DNA from: Planktomarina sp.
GTDB lineage: Bacteria; Pseudomonadota; Alphaproteobacteria; Rhodobacterales; Rhodobacteraceae
Length of the DNA stretch: 58,928 nucleotides
Assembly: GCA_016780825.1 (NCBI GenBank)
Contig: JADHLF010000011.1
Coordinates: forward strand, 1 to 58,928
Direction of reading: 5' to 3'
Part shown: in pieces, positions 16,368-25,939 of the stretch
Numbering within the stretch: the stretch's first letter is position 1
Layout: each line of letters begins with the position of its first letter
Position numbers and translations under genes: made by a program
The notes under the pieces: generated by a model
What the model was told of the DNA's origin: nothing
What the model saw: the letters and a program-made list of their open reading frames with translations, nothing else
The model's database searches: none

Positions 16368-18020
16368 ATGCTGCGTGGGTTAAGCGTTCGTGATATATTG
16401 ATCATTGATCATTTAGAGCTGGAATTTCAGCCGGGGCTCAATGTGTTGACCGGGGAAACCGGCGCGGGAAAATCCATTTTGCTCGATTGTCTCGGCTTTG
16501 TTTTGGGCTGGCGTGGTCGGGCCGAGCTGGTGCGCCAAGGCGCAGAGCAAGGCGAGGTGGTTGCCTGGTTTGAGGTGCCTGCTGACCATCCGGTGAATGA
16601 AATTCTCAAAGAGAGCGGGATCGAACCGGAAGATGAGTTGATCCTGCGCAGGATAAACAGCCGTGATGGGCGCAAGACCGCCTTTGTCAATGACCGGAGG
16701 TGCTCGGGGCAGGTTCTGCGCGACATCAGCGAGACATTGTTGGAGCTGCATGGGCAACACGATGATCGTGGCCTCTTGGATGTGAAAGGCCACATGAGCT
16801 TGCTGGATGAATTCGCCCAAGCGGTCCCTTTGCGAGAGGAGACGCGGCAGGCTTGGCGTGCGCTCAGCTTGGCCAAGGCGGAACGTGCGGATTTGGCTGC
16901 GCAGATTGCCGCCTTGGCGGCAGAGGAAGATTATCTGCGCCATACGGTCGATGAGCTGGAGGCTTTGGAGGTTCAGATCGGCGATGAAGGCCAATTGGAC
17001 GCCCAGCGTCGGCTGATGAAGGCCGCTGCCAAGATCCGCACCGATGTAGACAAGGCCTATCAAGCGATCTCACCTGAGGGTGCTGAGGGGCAGATCAGCG
17101 ATGCCAGCCGTTGGCTGGCGGAAGCGTCCGAGCATTTGGATGGTCAATTGGATGCGGCGATGGAGGCTTTGGATGGGGCCTTGAACATGCTTGCATTGAG
17201 CCAGCAAGAAATTGACAAAGTGTTGCAAGACTTGAGTTTTGATGCCTCCGAATTGGAACAAACCGAGGAACGCTTGTTCGCCATTCGGGCTGCCGCCCGC
17301 AAACACGCGGTATTGCCCGATGAGCTGCCAAATGTTGCTCAGAAATTGAGCGCGAAGTTGCAGACTTTGACCAGTGGCACGGCCGGACTGGATGCTTTGC
17401 AACGCAGGGTGGCGGCGGCGGAGGTGACCTATCAGCATCCGGCACAGAGGTTGCATGCTGCGCGCGTTTCGGCCGCCGAGGCGCTCGACCTGGCAATGGC
17501 CGCAGAGTTGGCGCCGCTCAAGATGGAGCGGGCGATTTTTAAGACCGAGATTTCTCCCAGCGATGCGGGGCCAAACGGCACCGATACCGTGGCCTTTACC
17601 GTGGCCACCAATCCTGGCGCACCAACGGGCGCTTTGGAGAAAATTGCCTCTGGCGGTGAATTAAGTCGCTTTCTATTGGCGCTCAAGGTCTGCTTGTCGG
17701 AACGCACACTTCAGCGCACGATGATCTTTGATGAGATTGACCGCGGTGTCGGCGGCGCCACAGCCGATGCGGTTGGGCGGCGTTTGGCGCAATTGGGGGC
17801 TGAAGGGCAGGTTTTGGTCGTAACCCATTCGCCGCAGGTTGCGGCGCTGGCTTCGGCGCATTGGCGCGTGGAGAAGCGGGTGGAGGATGACAAAACGCTC
17901 TCAACAGTTGTGGCGCTGACACCACAGGAGCGGGTGGATGAAATTGCCCGCATGCTGGCGGGCGATGTGGTCACCGATGAGGCCCGCGGCGCGGCGCGTT
18001 CTTTGCTGGGCGCGCTTTAG
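16368..18020 (+). CDS. recN: DNA repair protein RecN
   Basis: RecN is an SMC-like ATPase acting early in double-strand break repair. The 550-residue protein has Walker A LTGETGAGKSILLD near residue 30, a FVNDRRCSGQVLRDI segment, a long alpha-helical coiled-coil middle (about residues 150-400), the ABC signature IASGGELSRFLLALKV and Walker B TMIFDEIDRGVGG, then VVTHSPQVAA with the H-loop. The frame is open upstream into bamD, but ATG 16368 begins MLRGLSVRDILIID, the family N terminus. Its stop shares bases with the stop of the convergent DUF427 gene. Confidence 0.96.
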   Translation: MLRGLSVRDILIIDHLELEFQPGLNVLTGETGAGKSILLDCLGFVLGWRGRAELVRQGAEQGEVVAWFEVPADHPVNEILKESGIEPEDELILRRINSRDGRKTAFVNDRRCSGQVLRDISETLLELHGQHDDRGLLDVKGHMSLLDEFAQAVPLREETRQAWRALSLAKAERADLAAQIAALAAEEDYLRHTVDELEALEVQIGDEGQLDAQRRLMKAAAKIRTDVDKAYQAISPEGAEGQISDASRWLAEASEHLDGQLDAAMEALDGALNMLALSQQEIDKVLQDLSFDASELEQTEERLFAIRAAARKHAVLPDELPNVAQKLSAKLQTLTSGTAGLDALQRRVAAAEVTYQHPAQRLHAARVSAAEALDLAMAAELAPLKMERAIFKTEISPSDAGPNGTDTVAFTVATNPGAPTGALEKIASGGELSRFLLALKVCLSERTLQRTMIFDEIDRGVGGATADAVGRRLAQLGAEGQVLVVTHSPQVAALASAHWRVEKRVEDDKTLSTVVALTPQERVDEIARMLAGDVVTDEARGAARSLLGAL

Positions 18021-18361
18021 ACCTGCTCTATGGTGATCTTGTCATTGAGGTAAAATGCCAAGTGATCCTTGATTTTGGCCATCGCCTCTTTTGGCGCCTC
18101 ATAGCTCCAAGCCACGTTTTCAATGGGCCCGTTCTTGGTGATAATCGAAAAATAGCTGGCATCGCCCTTATGCGGACAATGGGAGGTTTTGTCTGTTTGA
18201 TCCAGAAATGCCATGGCGATGTCATCGCTGGGAAAGTAGATCACCGGATCATAGCCCCGCTCTGTGAGCTCCAAAGCTCCGCGGGTTTCTGCGATAACCG
18301 CGCCTGCGGCGAGTAAGGACCATTTGCCGGACAAGGCTCTAATTTTTATATGTTCTGTCAT
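18017..18361 (-). CDS. DUF427 domain protein
   Basis: The 114-residue protein fits the single-domain DUF427 family, small beta-rich proteins of unknown function. It has the family pattern RALSGKWSLLAAGAVIAETR at the start, YFPSDDIAM in the middle, then SHCPHKGDASYFSI and AWSYEAPKEAM, with the conserved CPHKGDA-Y stretch. The start ATG 18361 (MTEHIKI) is preferred to one six codons upstream. No signal peptide or membrane segment is present. It is convergent with recN. Confidence 0.85.
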   Translation of the reverse strand: MTEHIKIRALSGKWSLLAAGAVIAETRGALELTERGYDPVIYFPSDDIAMAFLDQTDKTSHCPHKGDASYFSIITKNGPIENVAWSYEAPKEAMAKIKDHLAFYLNDKITIEQV

Positions 18362-18394
18362 GATGTGCCCTTGTCCCACTCCTAGTGGTCTGTG

Positions 18395-20185
18395 TCAAAT
18401 GCGACGCGTGGCCTGTGCCAACCATTGAGCTGTTTCGGGCTCGAGCAAAGGTGCAAGTTTTGCATATACCTCGTGGTGGTAAGCGTTCAGCCAATTTTTT
18501 TCGCCGCATGTCAGCACGGTCGTTTCAACCAAGCGCAGGTCAATGGGGGCGAAGGTGAGTGTTTCAAAGGCCAGCATGGCGCGATCATCGCCGCCGGGCA
18601 GGGGCTCTGCATCGATCACCGTGATGAGGTTTTCGATGCGAATGCCAAAGGCGCCGGGGCGATAATATCCCGGCTCATTCGAAAGAATCATGCCCGGTTG
18701 CAAGGGCACATTGCCGGCGCGCGACAACCGTTGCGGTCCCTCGTGAACTGACAGAAAACTGCCAACCCCGTGACCGGTGCCGTGGTCATAATCCTGCCCA
18801 GCGGCCCAGAGGGGCGCGCGGGCAATGGCATCGATATCATGGCCGGCCAATCCCTTGGGAAAGCGCAGCTGTGATATGGCAATCATGCCCTTCAGAACGC
18901 GGGTGAAGGCTTGTCGCATTTCGAGGCTTGGGCTGCCAATGGGCAGGGTGCGAGTGATATCGGTGGTGCCATCTTGATATTGCGCGCCGCTGTCGACCAA
19001 CAGAAGGCTGTCAGGGTCCAAGGGGCGGTTGCTTTTCTCGGTGACCCGATAATGCACCACGGCCCCATTTGGGCCAGATCCGCTGATGGTGTCAAAGCTG
19101 ATGTCATGCAACAGGTTGGTGGCGGCGCGGCAGGTTTCAAGCTGGGCTACGATGTCAATTTCGCTGAGCTGGGAGGTATCGGCCCGGTCAAACCAGGCAA
19201 GAAACCGTACCACGGCCGCGCCATCGCGCAGATGCGCCGCCCTGCAACCGTCCAGTTCAATGCGCGTTTTGCAGGCTTTAGGCAGGCTACAGGGATCAAG
19301 ACCGCGCAAAATCTTTGCCGGACCTGCTGACAGCGCCTCGAAGGCGGCTTGGGGCAAAGAGGCCGGCTCAATCAAAACCGTGCCTGTGAGATCTTTAAGA
19401 TGTCTGGAAAAGGCGTCCCAAGGGGCAAGTGTCACGGTGCCCGGCAGCGTCAGATTGGCAAATTTTGCCACATCGCCAAAGAGCGTCAGTGCGCCATCGG
19501 CGGATAGGAGCCCGAAACAATGGACGATCGGCGTGCGCGGCACGTCACTGCCACGCAGATTGAGCAACCAACACAGGCTATCTGGCAGGGTGATGACAGC
19601 GGTTTGCGCAGATTGCGCCGCAATAGCCGCGCCCAAACGGCGGGTTTTCTCTTCGGCGGTATCGCCGCAAAGATGCGGCGGATGCGCCCAGGCCGGGGCA
19701 TTTGGCGCGCTCGGGCGATCGGTCCAAATCACGTCCACCCCATTGGAACTGGCCGCCAGTGAGATACCCGTGCCTTCCAATCCCATGCGCAGAGTTTCGA
19801 TCTGCTCGACCGTATGAAGCCAAGGGTCAAACCCAATCACCGCGCCGGGCGCGGCATTGCTTGAAAGCCAGTCATGTAACGCAGTTTCGGGCCAATGCAC
19901 GGGCGTGAAATCGTCTGCCACCTGCTGGCCCACCTGTAACCGATAGCGCCCGTCGATAAAGATGCCAGCAGTGGCTTGCAAAATGCAGGCAAATCCCGCC
20001 GATCCGGTAAATCCGGTGAGCCAAGACAGGCGCTCATCGCAGGGGGCCACATATTCGCCCTGGTGACGATCGGCCCGCGGGACGATAAAGCCATTCAATT
20101 TCTGCTTTGCCATCCAGGCGCGCAATTGCGCCAAACGCGGCGGGCCCTGTTCGGGAGAGGTGGAGGAGTCGAAGGTTTGAAACAT
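18395..20185 (-). CDS. M24B aminopeptidase P family protein
   Basis: This metallopeptidase is expected to remove N-terminal residues before proline in the cytoplasm. The 596-residue protein has an N-terminal creatinase-like domain (GFIVPRADRHQGEYV, then LTGFTGSAG), a second similar domain, and a C-terminal pita-bread catalytic domain with the metal ligands in order: LLVDSGAQYQDGTTDITRT (two Asp), GTGHGVGSFLSVHEGP (His), ILSNEPGYYRPGAFGIRIEN (Glu) and AFETLTFAPID (Glu). The length and two extra N-terminal domains match the long form seen in many bacteria and eukaryotes. The ATG at 20185 was chosen because the frame upstream lacks family-like sequence. Confidence 0.9.
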   Translation of the reverse strand: MFQTFDSSTSPEQGPPRLAQLRAWMAKQKLNGFIVPRADRHQGEYVAPCDERLSWLTGFTGSAGFACILQATAGIFIDGRYRLQVGQQVADDFTPVHWPETALHDWLSSNAAPGAVIGFDPWLHTVEQIETLRMGLEGTGISLAASSNGVDVIWTDRPSAPNAPAWAHPPHLCGDTAEEKTRRLGAAIAAQSAQTAVITLPDSLCWLLNLRGSDVPRTPIVHCFGLLSADGALTLFGDVAKFANLTLPGTVTLAPWDAFSRHLKDLTGTVLIEPASLPQAAFEALSAGPAKILRGLDPCSLPKACKTRIELDGCRAAHLRDGAAVVRFLAWFDRADTSQLSEIDIVAQLETCRAATNLLHDISFDTISGSGPNGAVVHYRVTEKSNRPLDPDSLLLVDSGAQYQDGTTDITRTLPIGSPSLEMRQAFTRVLKGMIAISQLRFPKGLAGHDIDAIARAPLWAAGQDYDHGTGHGVGSFLSVHEGPQRLSRAGNVPLQPGMILSNEPGYYRPGAFGIRIENLITVIDAEPLPGGDDRAMLAFETLTFAPIDLRLVETTVLTCGEKNWLNAYHHEVYAKLAPLLEPETAQWLAQATRRI

Positions 20186-20271
20186 GGAACGGTTCCTTGT
20201 TCGCCAGCATTTGGTGCGTGCAGATTGAGCCAAGGCCGGGTTTGCGGCAATGGGCAATTTGCGTTTTGAAC

Positions 20272-22146
20272 TTATCCCGTCCGTTTAAGGCCCATGACCC
20301 GGGCCCGCGCACGCGCGTCGCTTTCAAATAGGGCGGCGAGTTGTTCGGTCATTGCGCCGGCCAATTGTTCCACATCGGTGATGGTCACGGCGCGATCGTA
20401 ATAGCGGGTGACATCATGACCGATACCAATTGCCAAGAGCTCAACTTGCCGGCGTTTTTCGACCATGGCAATCACATCGCGCAGGTGCTTTTCCAGATAA
20501 TTGGCAGGGTTGACGGACAGCGTGCTGTCATCCACCGGCGCCCCATCAGAAATCACCATCAAAATTTTTCGAGACTCGTGGCGGACGGTCATGCGGCGAT
20601 GCGCCCACTCTAGGGCTTCGCCGTCGATATTCTCTTTGAGCAGCCCTTCTTTCATCATCAACCCTAGATTGGGCCGGGCGCGGCGCCAGGGGGCGTCGGC
20701 GCTTTTGTAGATGATATGGCGCAGATCGTTGAGGCGACCAGGACCCTGGGGGCGGCCTTCCGCGAGCCATTCCTCACGGCTTTGCCCGCCTTTCCATGCA
20801 CGGGTGGTGAAACCCAAAATCTCAACCTTCACGCTGCAACGCTCCAAGGTGCGGGCCAGCACATCGGCACAGATGGCCGCGATGGAGATGGGACGACCGC
20901 GCATAGAGCCGGAATTGTCGAGCAAGAGCGTCACGCATGTGTCGCGGAATTCTGTGTCTTTTTCGACCTTGAAGGACAGCGGCGTTGTGGGATTGGCAAT
21001 CACCCGCGCCAGACGCCCTGCATCCAAGGTGCCCTCCTCAAGATCAAACTCCCAACTGCGGTTTTGCTGCGCCTGCAAGCGACGTTGTAGCTTGTTGGCC
21101 AAGCGGCTGACGGCCCCTTTTAGAGGCTCCAGCTGTTGATCAAGATAGGCGCGTAAACGCTCCAGCTCCTGCGGCTCCGCCAAATCTTCGGCCCGAATTT
21201 CTTCATCAAATTCTGTGCGATAGACCATGTATTGCGGATCTGCATCTGAGACGGGTTGCGGTGCTGGTGGCTCGAGCGGAGCCTCGCCCTCGGGCAGCTC
21301 CATTTCTTCGCCCATGTCACTGTCGGCCATGTCATCCATCGAGACTTGCGCCGTTGAAGCATCTTGCTGCTTATCTTGGCTCTGTTCTGGATTGGCATCA
21401 TCTTGCTCTTCAGCATCATCATCTTCGCCGGTGCTGTCGGGTTGATCGTCTTGATCTTCATCTGCATCGGCCTGATCCTCGGCGTCCTCATCTTCGAAGT
21501 CGGGGTCGTCGCCGAGCTGGTCCCCATAGCCTAAATCGCGAATAATCTTACGGGTGAATTTCGCAAACTCTGCTTGATCGGCCAAAATCTCTTCGATTGT
21601 GCCGAGACTGCCGCCGGTTTGCCCCTCAATGAAATCGCGCCAGAGATTCATCACATTGGCAGCATCGGGCGGCAGGTCGCGCCCAGTGGCAAGGTGGCGC
21701 ACCAAATAGCCGGCAGCCGTGGCCAGGGGAGCTTGGCTGGCTTCGCGAATATCGCCAAAGCCCTGACGCAAAGCTTCATTTTCAATCTTTGCATCAATAT
21801 TGGTATGGGTGCCGGGCATGGCGCGGGCACCAACCGCCTCGCAGCGCGCTGTTTCCATCGCATCATAGATGTCGCGGGCCATTTGTCCCTGCGGAACATA
21901 GCGGTCGAATGTGCTTGCGTCATGGAATTTGTGGCGCAGGGCCAGAGCATCAGCGGTGCCGCGGGCCAAACGCACCTCCTGCGCCGTGAGCCGCCGGCTG
22001 ACCTGTGGCAGCCGGATCGAGTCGCGCGTCGCCCCTGGCGGATCCACCGAATAGGTGACCGAGAGCTCGGCATCATCGGCCATAACCTTGGTTGCTTCGG
22101 CCAGTGCCTTTTTGAACGGATCGGCAGGATTGTCGTTATTTTGCAT
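20272..22146 (-). CDS. cobT: Cobaltochelatase subunit CobT
   Basis: CobT is the chaperone-like subunit that with the AAA+ CobS drives cobalt insertion by CobN in aerobic cobalamin synthesis. The 624-residue protein has an N-terminal helical domain, a strongly acidic linker around residues 215-290 (long runs of Asp, Glu and Gln), and a C-terminal von Willebrand A domain with the MIDAS motif LLLDNSGSMRG and MVISDGAPVDDS. CobS lies 36 bases upstream in the same direction, forming an operon. CobN is not in the window. The start is ATG 22146; a TTG lies just before it. Confidence 0.95.
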   Translation of the reverse strand: MQNNDNPADPFKKALAEATKVMADDAELSVTYSVDPPGATRDSIRLPQVSRRLTAQEVRLARGTADALALRHKFHDASTFDRYVPQGQMARDIYDAMETARCEAVGARAMPGTHTNIDAKIENEALRQGFGDIREASQAPLATAAGYLVRHLATGRDLPPDAANVMNLWRDFIEGQTGGSLGTIEEILADQAEFAKFTRKIIRDLGYGDQLGDDPDFEDEDAEDQADADEDQDDQPDSTGEDDDAEEQDDANPEQSQDKQQDASTAQVSMDDMADSDMGEEMELPEGEAPLEPPAPQPVSDADPQYMVYRTEFDEEIRAEDLAEPQELERLRAYLDQQLEPLKGAVSRLANKLQRRLQAQQNRSWEFDLEEGTLDAGRLARVIANPTTPLSFKVEKDTEFRDTCVTLLLDNSGSMRGRPISIAAICADVLARTLERCSVKVEILGFTTRAWKGGQSREEWLAEGRPQGPGRLNDLRHIIYKSADAPWRRARPNLGLMMKEGLLKENIDGEALEWAHRRMTVRHESRKILMVISDGAPVDDSTLSVNPANYLEKHLRDVIAMVEKRRQVELLAIGIGHDVTRYYDRAVTITDVEQLAGAMTEQLAALFESDARARARVMGLKRTG

Positions 22147-22182
22147 CAATATGATCCACTTAGGGCCCGCTGAATTGGCGGC

Positions 22183-23169
22183 TTACGACATGCTCGTCGA
22201 TACGGCCGATTCTGGCAATTCTTCGTCAAAGCAGCGCTGGTAGAATTCCGCGACCGTTTGACGTTCCAGCTCGTCGCATTTGTTCAGGAAGCTCAAGCGG
22301 AACGCATAGCCGATATTGCGGAAAATTTCGGCATTTTGCGCCCAAGCGATGACCGTGCGCGGGGACATTACAGTGGACAGATCACCATTTTTGAAAGCGG
22401 TGCGCGACAGATCGGCGACAGTGACCATCTGTTTGATGGTGCGGCGACCGCTTTCGGTATTGTAATGCGGGTTCTTTGCAAGAACAATGGCAGCTTCTGC
22501 CTCAACGGAGAGATAATTCAACGTAGAGACCAGGCTCCACCGGTCCATTTGCCCTTGGTTGATTTGCTGCGTGCCGTGATAAAGCCCGGTGGTGTCGCCA
22601 AGACCCACGGTATTGGCCGTCGCAAAAATACGGAAATATGGGTGAGGGTTGATCACTTGGTTTTGATCCAGCAAGGTCAATTTGCCGTCCACTTCCAAAA
22701 CGCGCTGGATCACAAACATCACATCCGCGCGCCCGGCGTCATATTCATCAAAGACAATCGCAGTGGGATTGCGCAGTGCCCAGGGCAAAATACCTTCTTG
22801 GAAATCGGTGACTTGCTTGCCGTCCTTGAGCTTGATGGCGTCTTTCCCAATGAGGTCGATGCGGCTGATATGGCTGTCGAGGTTCACGCGAACGGCTGGC
22901 CAGTTCAATCGGCTGGCGACCTGTTCGATATGGGTGGATTTGCCGGTGCCGTGATACCCTTGGATCATAACGCGGCGGTTATAGGCAAAGCCCGCGAGGA
23001 TGGCCAAAGTGGTGTCCGGGTCAAATTTATAGGTGCTGTCGATATCTGGCACGCGGGAGGTGCGATCGGCAAAGCCTTTCACGACCATATCTGAGTCGAT
23101 TCCAAATACTTCGCGAACCGAAATATCTTGTGTTGGATGCGTGTCGATATCTAAACTTGTGTCAGCCAT
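22183..23169 (-). CDS. cobS: Cobaltochelatase subunit CobS
   Basis: CobS is the MoxR-type AAA+ ATPase of the aerobic cobaltochelatase. The 328-residue protein has Walker A IQGYHGTGKSTHIEQVA near residue 80, Walker B AIVFDEYDAGRADVMFV, sensor-1 FRIFATANTVG and the C-terminal lid domain. It begins MADTSLDIDTH at ATG 23169; the frame upstream (PCRLPHYVARTARRT) is not family-like. It forms an operon with cobT. This CobS is the cobaltochelatase subunit, not the cobalamin synthase of the same name. Confidence 0.95.
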   Translation of the reverse strand: MADTSLDIDTHPTQDISVREVFGIDSDMVVKGFADRTSRVPDIDSTYKFDPDTTLAILAGFAYNRRVMIQGYHGTGKSTHIEQVASRLNWPAVRVNLDSHISRIDLIGKDAIKLKDGKQVTDFQEGILPWALRNPTAIVFDEYDAGRADVMFVIQRVLEVDGKLTLLDQNQVINPHPYFRIFATANTVGLGDTTGLYHGTQQINQGQMDRWSLVSTLNYLSVEAEAAIVLAKNPHYNTESGRRTIKQMVTVADLSRTAFKNGDLSTVMSPRTVIAWAQNAEIFRNIGYAFRLSFLNKCDELERQTVAEFYQRCFDEELPESAVSTSMS

Positions 23170-23347
23170 TGTCTCATTCCTTTGTGCCCCGGCAGTGCGC
23201 CGCGCTGTTCGTGCAACATAATGCGGCAAACGGCAAGGGAAAGACAAAATCCACAGTGCGCTGCGCCATGAGCCTTCTGGCCCTATGTTTTTATTGAATT
23301 GGGTTCCTTATTGCGCTGTGCTGTCCGCGATGGCGGCGTAAGTTGGT

Positions 23348-23977
23348 TTATTTAAAGCTGCGGCTTTCTTTGATTTGATCCCAAGCCCAGACCACTTCGC
23401 CCAATTGCTCTTCTTGGCTGCGGTCGCCACCATTCATATCGGGATGCAGCACTTTGATCAGGGATTTATAGGCTTTGCGAATTTCAGCCTTGGTCCAGTG
23501 ATCTTTGGCTTCCAAAATATCCAACGCGCGCCGTTCCGAAGATGGCAACTTGCGGGTGGCCCCGGTGATGGATTTTCCAGGATTTTGCGTCGCATTGGCG
23601 CCCAAAACTTGATGCGGGTCATCCACGCCAAGGCGGGCCCAAGCCCGTTGCTCTTCAGTGGAGCGAAATGGTTTGGTTTCGCGCTCCCACACGCGGTCAC
23701 TGTCCATTTGTCTTTGCAGCTCTTCTTCGGTGTTTCCATCAAAGAAGTTCCATTTCAGATTATACTCGCGCACATGTTCTTTGCAGAACCAAAAGTAATC
23801 GTCCAAAATATCTGGCGATTTGGGTGCACGGTATTTCCCGGATTCAGCACAGCCGGCATGCTCGCATTTGCGCGTTGAGGTCTCGAAAGCGCCTGACATG
23901 CCCCTGCGACTGCGTGGATTGTTCTTTTTGGCCGTGGATACGGACATATCAAAACCGAAGGGATCGTCCTTCTTCAT
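23348..23977 (-). CDS. J-domain protein with putative zinc site
   Basis: The 209-residue protein ends in a short J domain, with the HPD motif in VLHPDMNGGDRSQEEQ and the preceding helix WTKAEIRKAYKSLIK, so it should stimulate an Hsp70. Before it lies a distinct segment with Cys/His spacing that could bind zinc: RKCEHAGCAESGKYRAP and YFWFCKEHVREYN. The J domain is C-terminal, the reverse of classical DnaJ. It lies 178 bases after cobS on the same strand and divergent from bolA. The client is unknown; the cobST position is a hint only. Confidence 0.85.
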   Translation of the reverse strand: MKKDDPFGFDMSVSTAKKNNPRSRRGMSGAFETSTRKCEHAGCAESGKYRAPKSPDILDDYFWFCKEHVREYNLKWNFFDGNTEEELQRQMDSDRVWERETKPFRSTEEQRAWARLGVDDPHQVLGANATQNPGKSITGATRKLPSSERRALDILEAKDHWTKAEIRKAYKSLIKVLHPDMNGGDRSQEEQLGEVVWAWDQIKESRSFK

Positions 23978-24043
23978 CGCATTAACCTTTCCGACTCGGA
24001 GATCAGAGTTTAGACCTGAATGAGAAAGATGAAAGGGGTCGAG

Positions 24044-24316
24044 ATGAGAAAACTGGACAGAACGGCGGATCTAATCGAAAAAACTCTGCGCGAGGCGTTT
24101 AATCCGCAGGAATTAGAGGTTGCAGATGTGTCAGAAGCGCATCGCGGGCATTCCGGCTTCCAAGAGGGCGGGGAAAGCCACTTCGAGGTGCGCATCACGG
24201 CGACTCATTTTTCCGGCATGAGTCGCATTGCCCAGCACCGCGCCATTCATGCAGCGCTCGGGCGTGATTGTATCGAACGGATCCACGCATTGGCCTTGAC
24301 CGTGCGCAGCGCTTAG
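24044..24316 (+). CDS. BolA family protein
   Basis: BolA proteins partner with monothiol glutaredoxins in Fe-S cluster trafficking. The 90-residue protein has the family fold signature: AHRGHSGFQEGGESHFEVRI with the conserved histidines, then GMSRIAQHRAIHAALG and the C-terminal IHALALTVRSA helix. ATG 24044 gives MRKLDRTADLIE; an ATG at 24020 would add eight residues. It is divergent from the J-domain gene and convergent with gatB, which ends 23 bases away. Confidence 0.92.
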   Translation: MRKLDRTADLIEKTLREAFNPQELEVADVSEAHRGHSGFQEGGESHFEVRITATHFSGMSRIAQHRAIHAALGRDCIERIHALALTVRSA

Positions 24317-24339
24317 GCAGGGTCCCAGACCCTCAGAGC

Positions 24340-25851
24340 TTACAGCGCCAGTTTCGCCGCCACAATTTGATTGACCACCTGCGGATTGGCCTTGCCACCC
24401 GTGGCCTTGATCACTTGCCCGACAAACCAGCCCGCCAATTTTGGATTTTGCTTGGCTTTTTCCACTTGGGCTGGATTGTCGGCGATGATTTGATCGACAG
24501 CAGCCTCAATCGCGCCAGTGTCTGTGACCTGTTTCATGCCGCGGCTCTCGACGATTTCGGCTGGGGTGCCACCCTCGGTATAGACAATTTCAAACAAGTC
24601 CTTGGCGATCTTGCCCGAAATCTCGCCACTTGAAATCAAGTCAATAACGCCGCCGAGTTGATCGGGGCTGACTGGGCAATTGGCGATGGTGACATCATCT
24701 TTTTTCATCCGGCCGAACAGTTCATTGATGACCCAATTGGCCGCAACCTTGCCATCACGGCCCTGCGCCACTTTTTCGAAATAGCTGGCGTTCTGCGTTT
24801 CAGCGGTCAAGACAGAGGCGTCATAGTTGGACAGGCCAAAATCATTGATAAAGCGGGATTTCTTGGCATCTGGCAGCTCCGGAAGCTGCGCTGCCAGATC
24901 ATCAATCCACTCTTGTTCAATCTCCAAAGGCAGCAGGTCCGGGCAGGGGAAATAGCGATAATCATGCGCTTCCTCTTTTGAACGCATGGAACGGGTTTCG
25001 TTTTTATCCGCGTCATAAAGCCGGGTTTCTTGGGTCACCTCGCCGCCGTCTTCCAATATGGCAATTTGCCGGCGGGCCTCATAGTCAATCGCCGCCTGCA
25101 TGAAACGCATGGAGTTCATATTCTTGATCTCGCAGCGTGTGCCGAGGTGGGAGAAATCTTGCGTGGCTTGATATTTTTCGTAATCCCCAGGCCGGCAGAC
25201 AGAGACATTGACATCGGCCCGCAGGCTGCCGTTTTGCATATTGCCATCGCAGGTGCCGAGATATTGCATGATTTGGCGCAGCTTGGTGACATAGGCCGCC
25301 GCCTCTTCGGGGCCGCGAATGTCTGGGCGGCTGACGATTTCCATCAAGGCAACGCCGGTGCGGTTGAGATCCACAAAAGAATTGTTGGGGTCCATATCAT
25401 GCACCGATTTGCCGGCATCTTGCTCCAGGTGAATACGTTCAATGCGCACCAAACGGGCTGTTCCGTCGCCCAATTCGACGAAGACCTCACCCTCTCCGAC
25501 AATCGGGTGGTAAAGCTGGCTGATTTGGTAACCCTGTGGCAAGTCGGGGTAGAAGTAGTTTTTCCGATCAAAGGCTGAGAATGTGTTGATCTGTGCTTTG
25601 AGCCCAAGCCCGGTGCGCACCGCTTGGGCCACGCATTCCTCGTTGATCACCGGCAACATGCCCGGCATGCCCGCGTCCACAAAGGCGACATTTGAGTTCG
25701 GCTCGGCACCAAACTGGGTGGAGGCCCCGGAAAAGAGCTTGGCTTTTGAGGTCACTTGCGCATGGACCTCAAGGCCGATCACCAGTTCCCAATCATGTTT
25801 TGCCCCGGCAATGACCTTGGGTTTGGGTGTCTCAAATGTTTGGTCCAGCAT
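24340..25851 (-). CDS. gatB: Asp/Glu-tRNA amidotransferase subunit B
   Basis: GatB transfers ammonia from GatA to misacylated Glu-tRNA(Gln) and Asp-tRNA(Asn). The 503-residue protein has VIGLEVHAQVTSKAKLFSG near residue 25, FDRKNYFYPDLPQGYQISQ, the kinase-like catalytic core, and the C-terminal YqeY-type helical tail that binds tRNA (QNPKLAGWFVGQVIKA). The ATG at 25851 (MLDQTFETPK) was preferred to the open upstream frame. GatA and GatC are not in the window. Confidence 0.96.
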   Translation of the reverse strand: MLDQTFETPKPKVIAGAKHDWELVIGLEVHAQVTSKAKLFSGASTQFGAEPNSNVAFVDAGMPGMLPVINEECVAQAVRTGLGLKAQINTFSAFDRKNYFYPDLPQGYQISQLYHPIVGEGEVFVELGDGTARLVRIERIHLEQDAGKSVHDMDPNNSFVDLNRTGVALMEIVSRPDIRGPEEAAAYVTKLRQIMQYLGTCDGNMQNGSLRADVNVSVCRPGDYEKYQATQDFSHLGTRCEIKNMNSMRFMQAAIDYEARRQIAILEDGGEVTQETRLYDADKNETRSMRSKEEAHDYRYFPCPDLLPLEIEQEWIDDLAAQLPELPDAKKSRFINDFGLSNYDASVLTAETQNASYFEKVAQGRDGKVAANWVINELFGRMKKDDVTIANCPVSPDQLGGVIDLISSGEISGKIAKDLFEIVYTEGGTPAEIVESRGMKQVTDTGAIEAAVDQIIADNPAQVEKAKQNPKLAGWFVGQVIKATGGKANPQVVNQIVAAKLAL

Positions 25852-25939
25852 AGCAGTGCCCCGATAAATCTTAGTGTTTGCCTGTGTTCTACGGTGAACA
25901 GCCGCCCTCGACAAGATGCGCCTGACCGATCCTGATGTT

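Noticed and set aside
22258..23094. 278-codon plus-strand ORF opposite cobS
   Set aside because: It is the antisense shadow of a well-supported AAA+ gene, and it carries no family motif.
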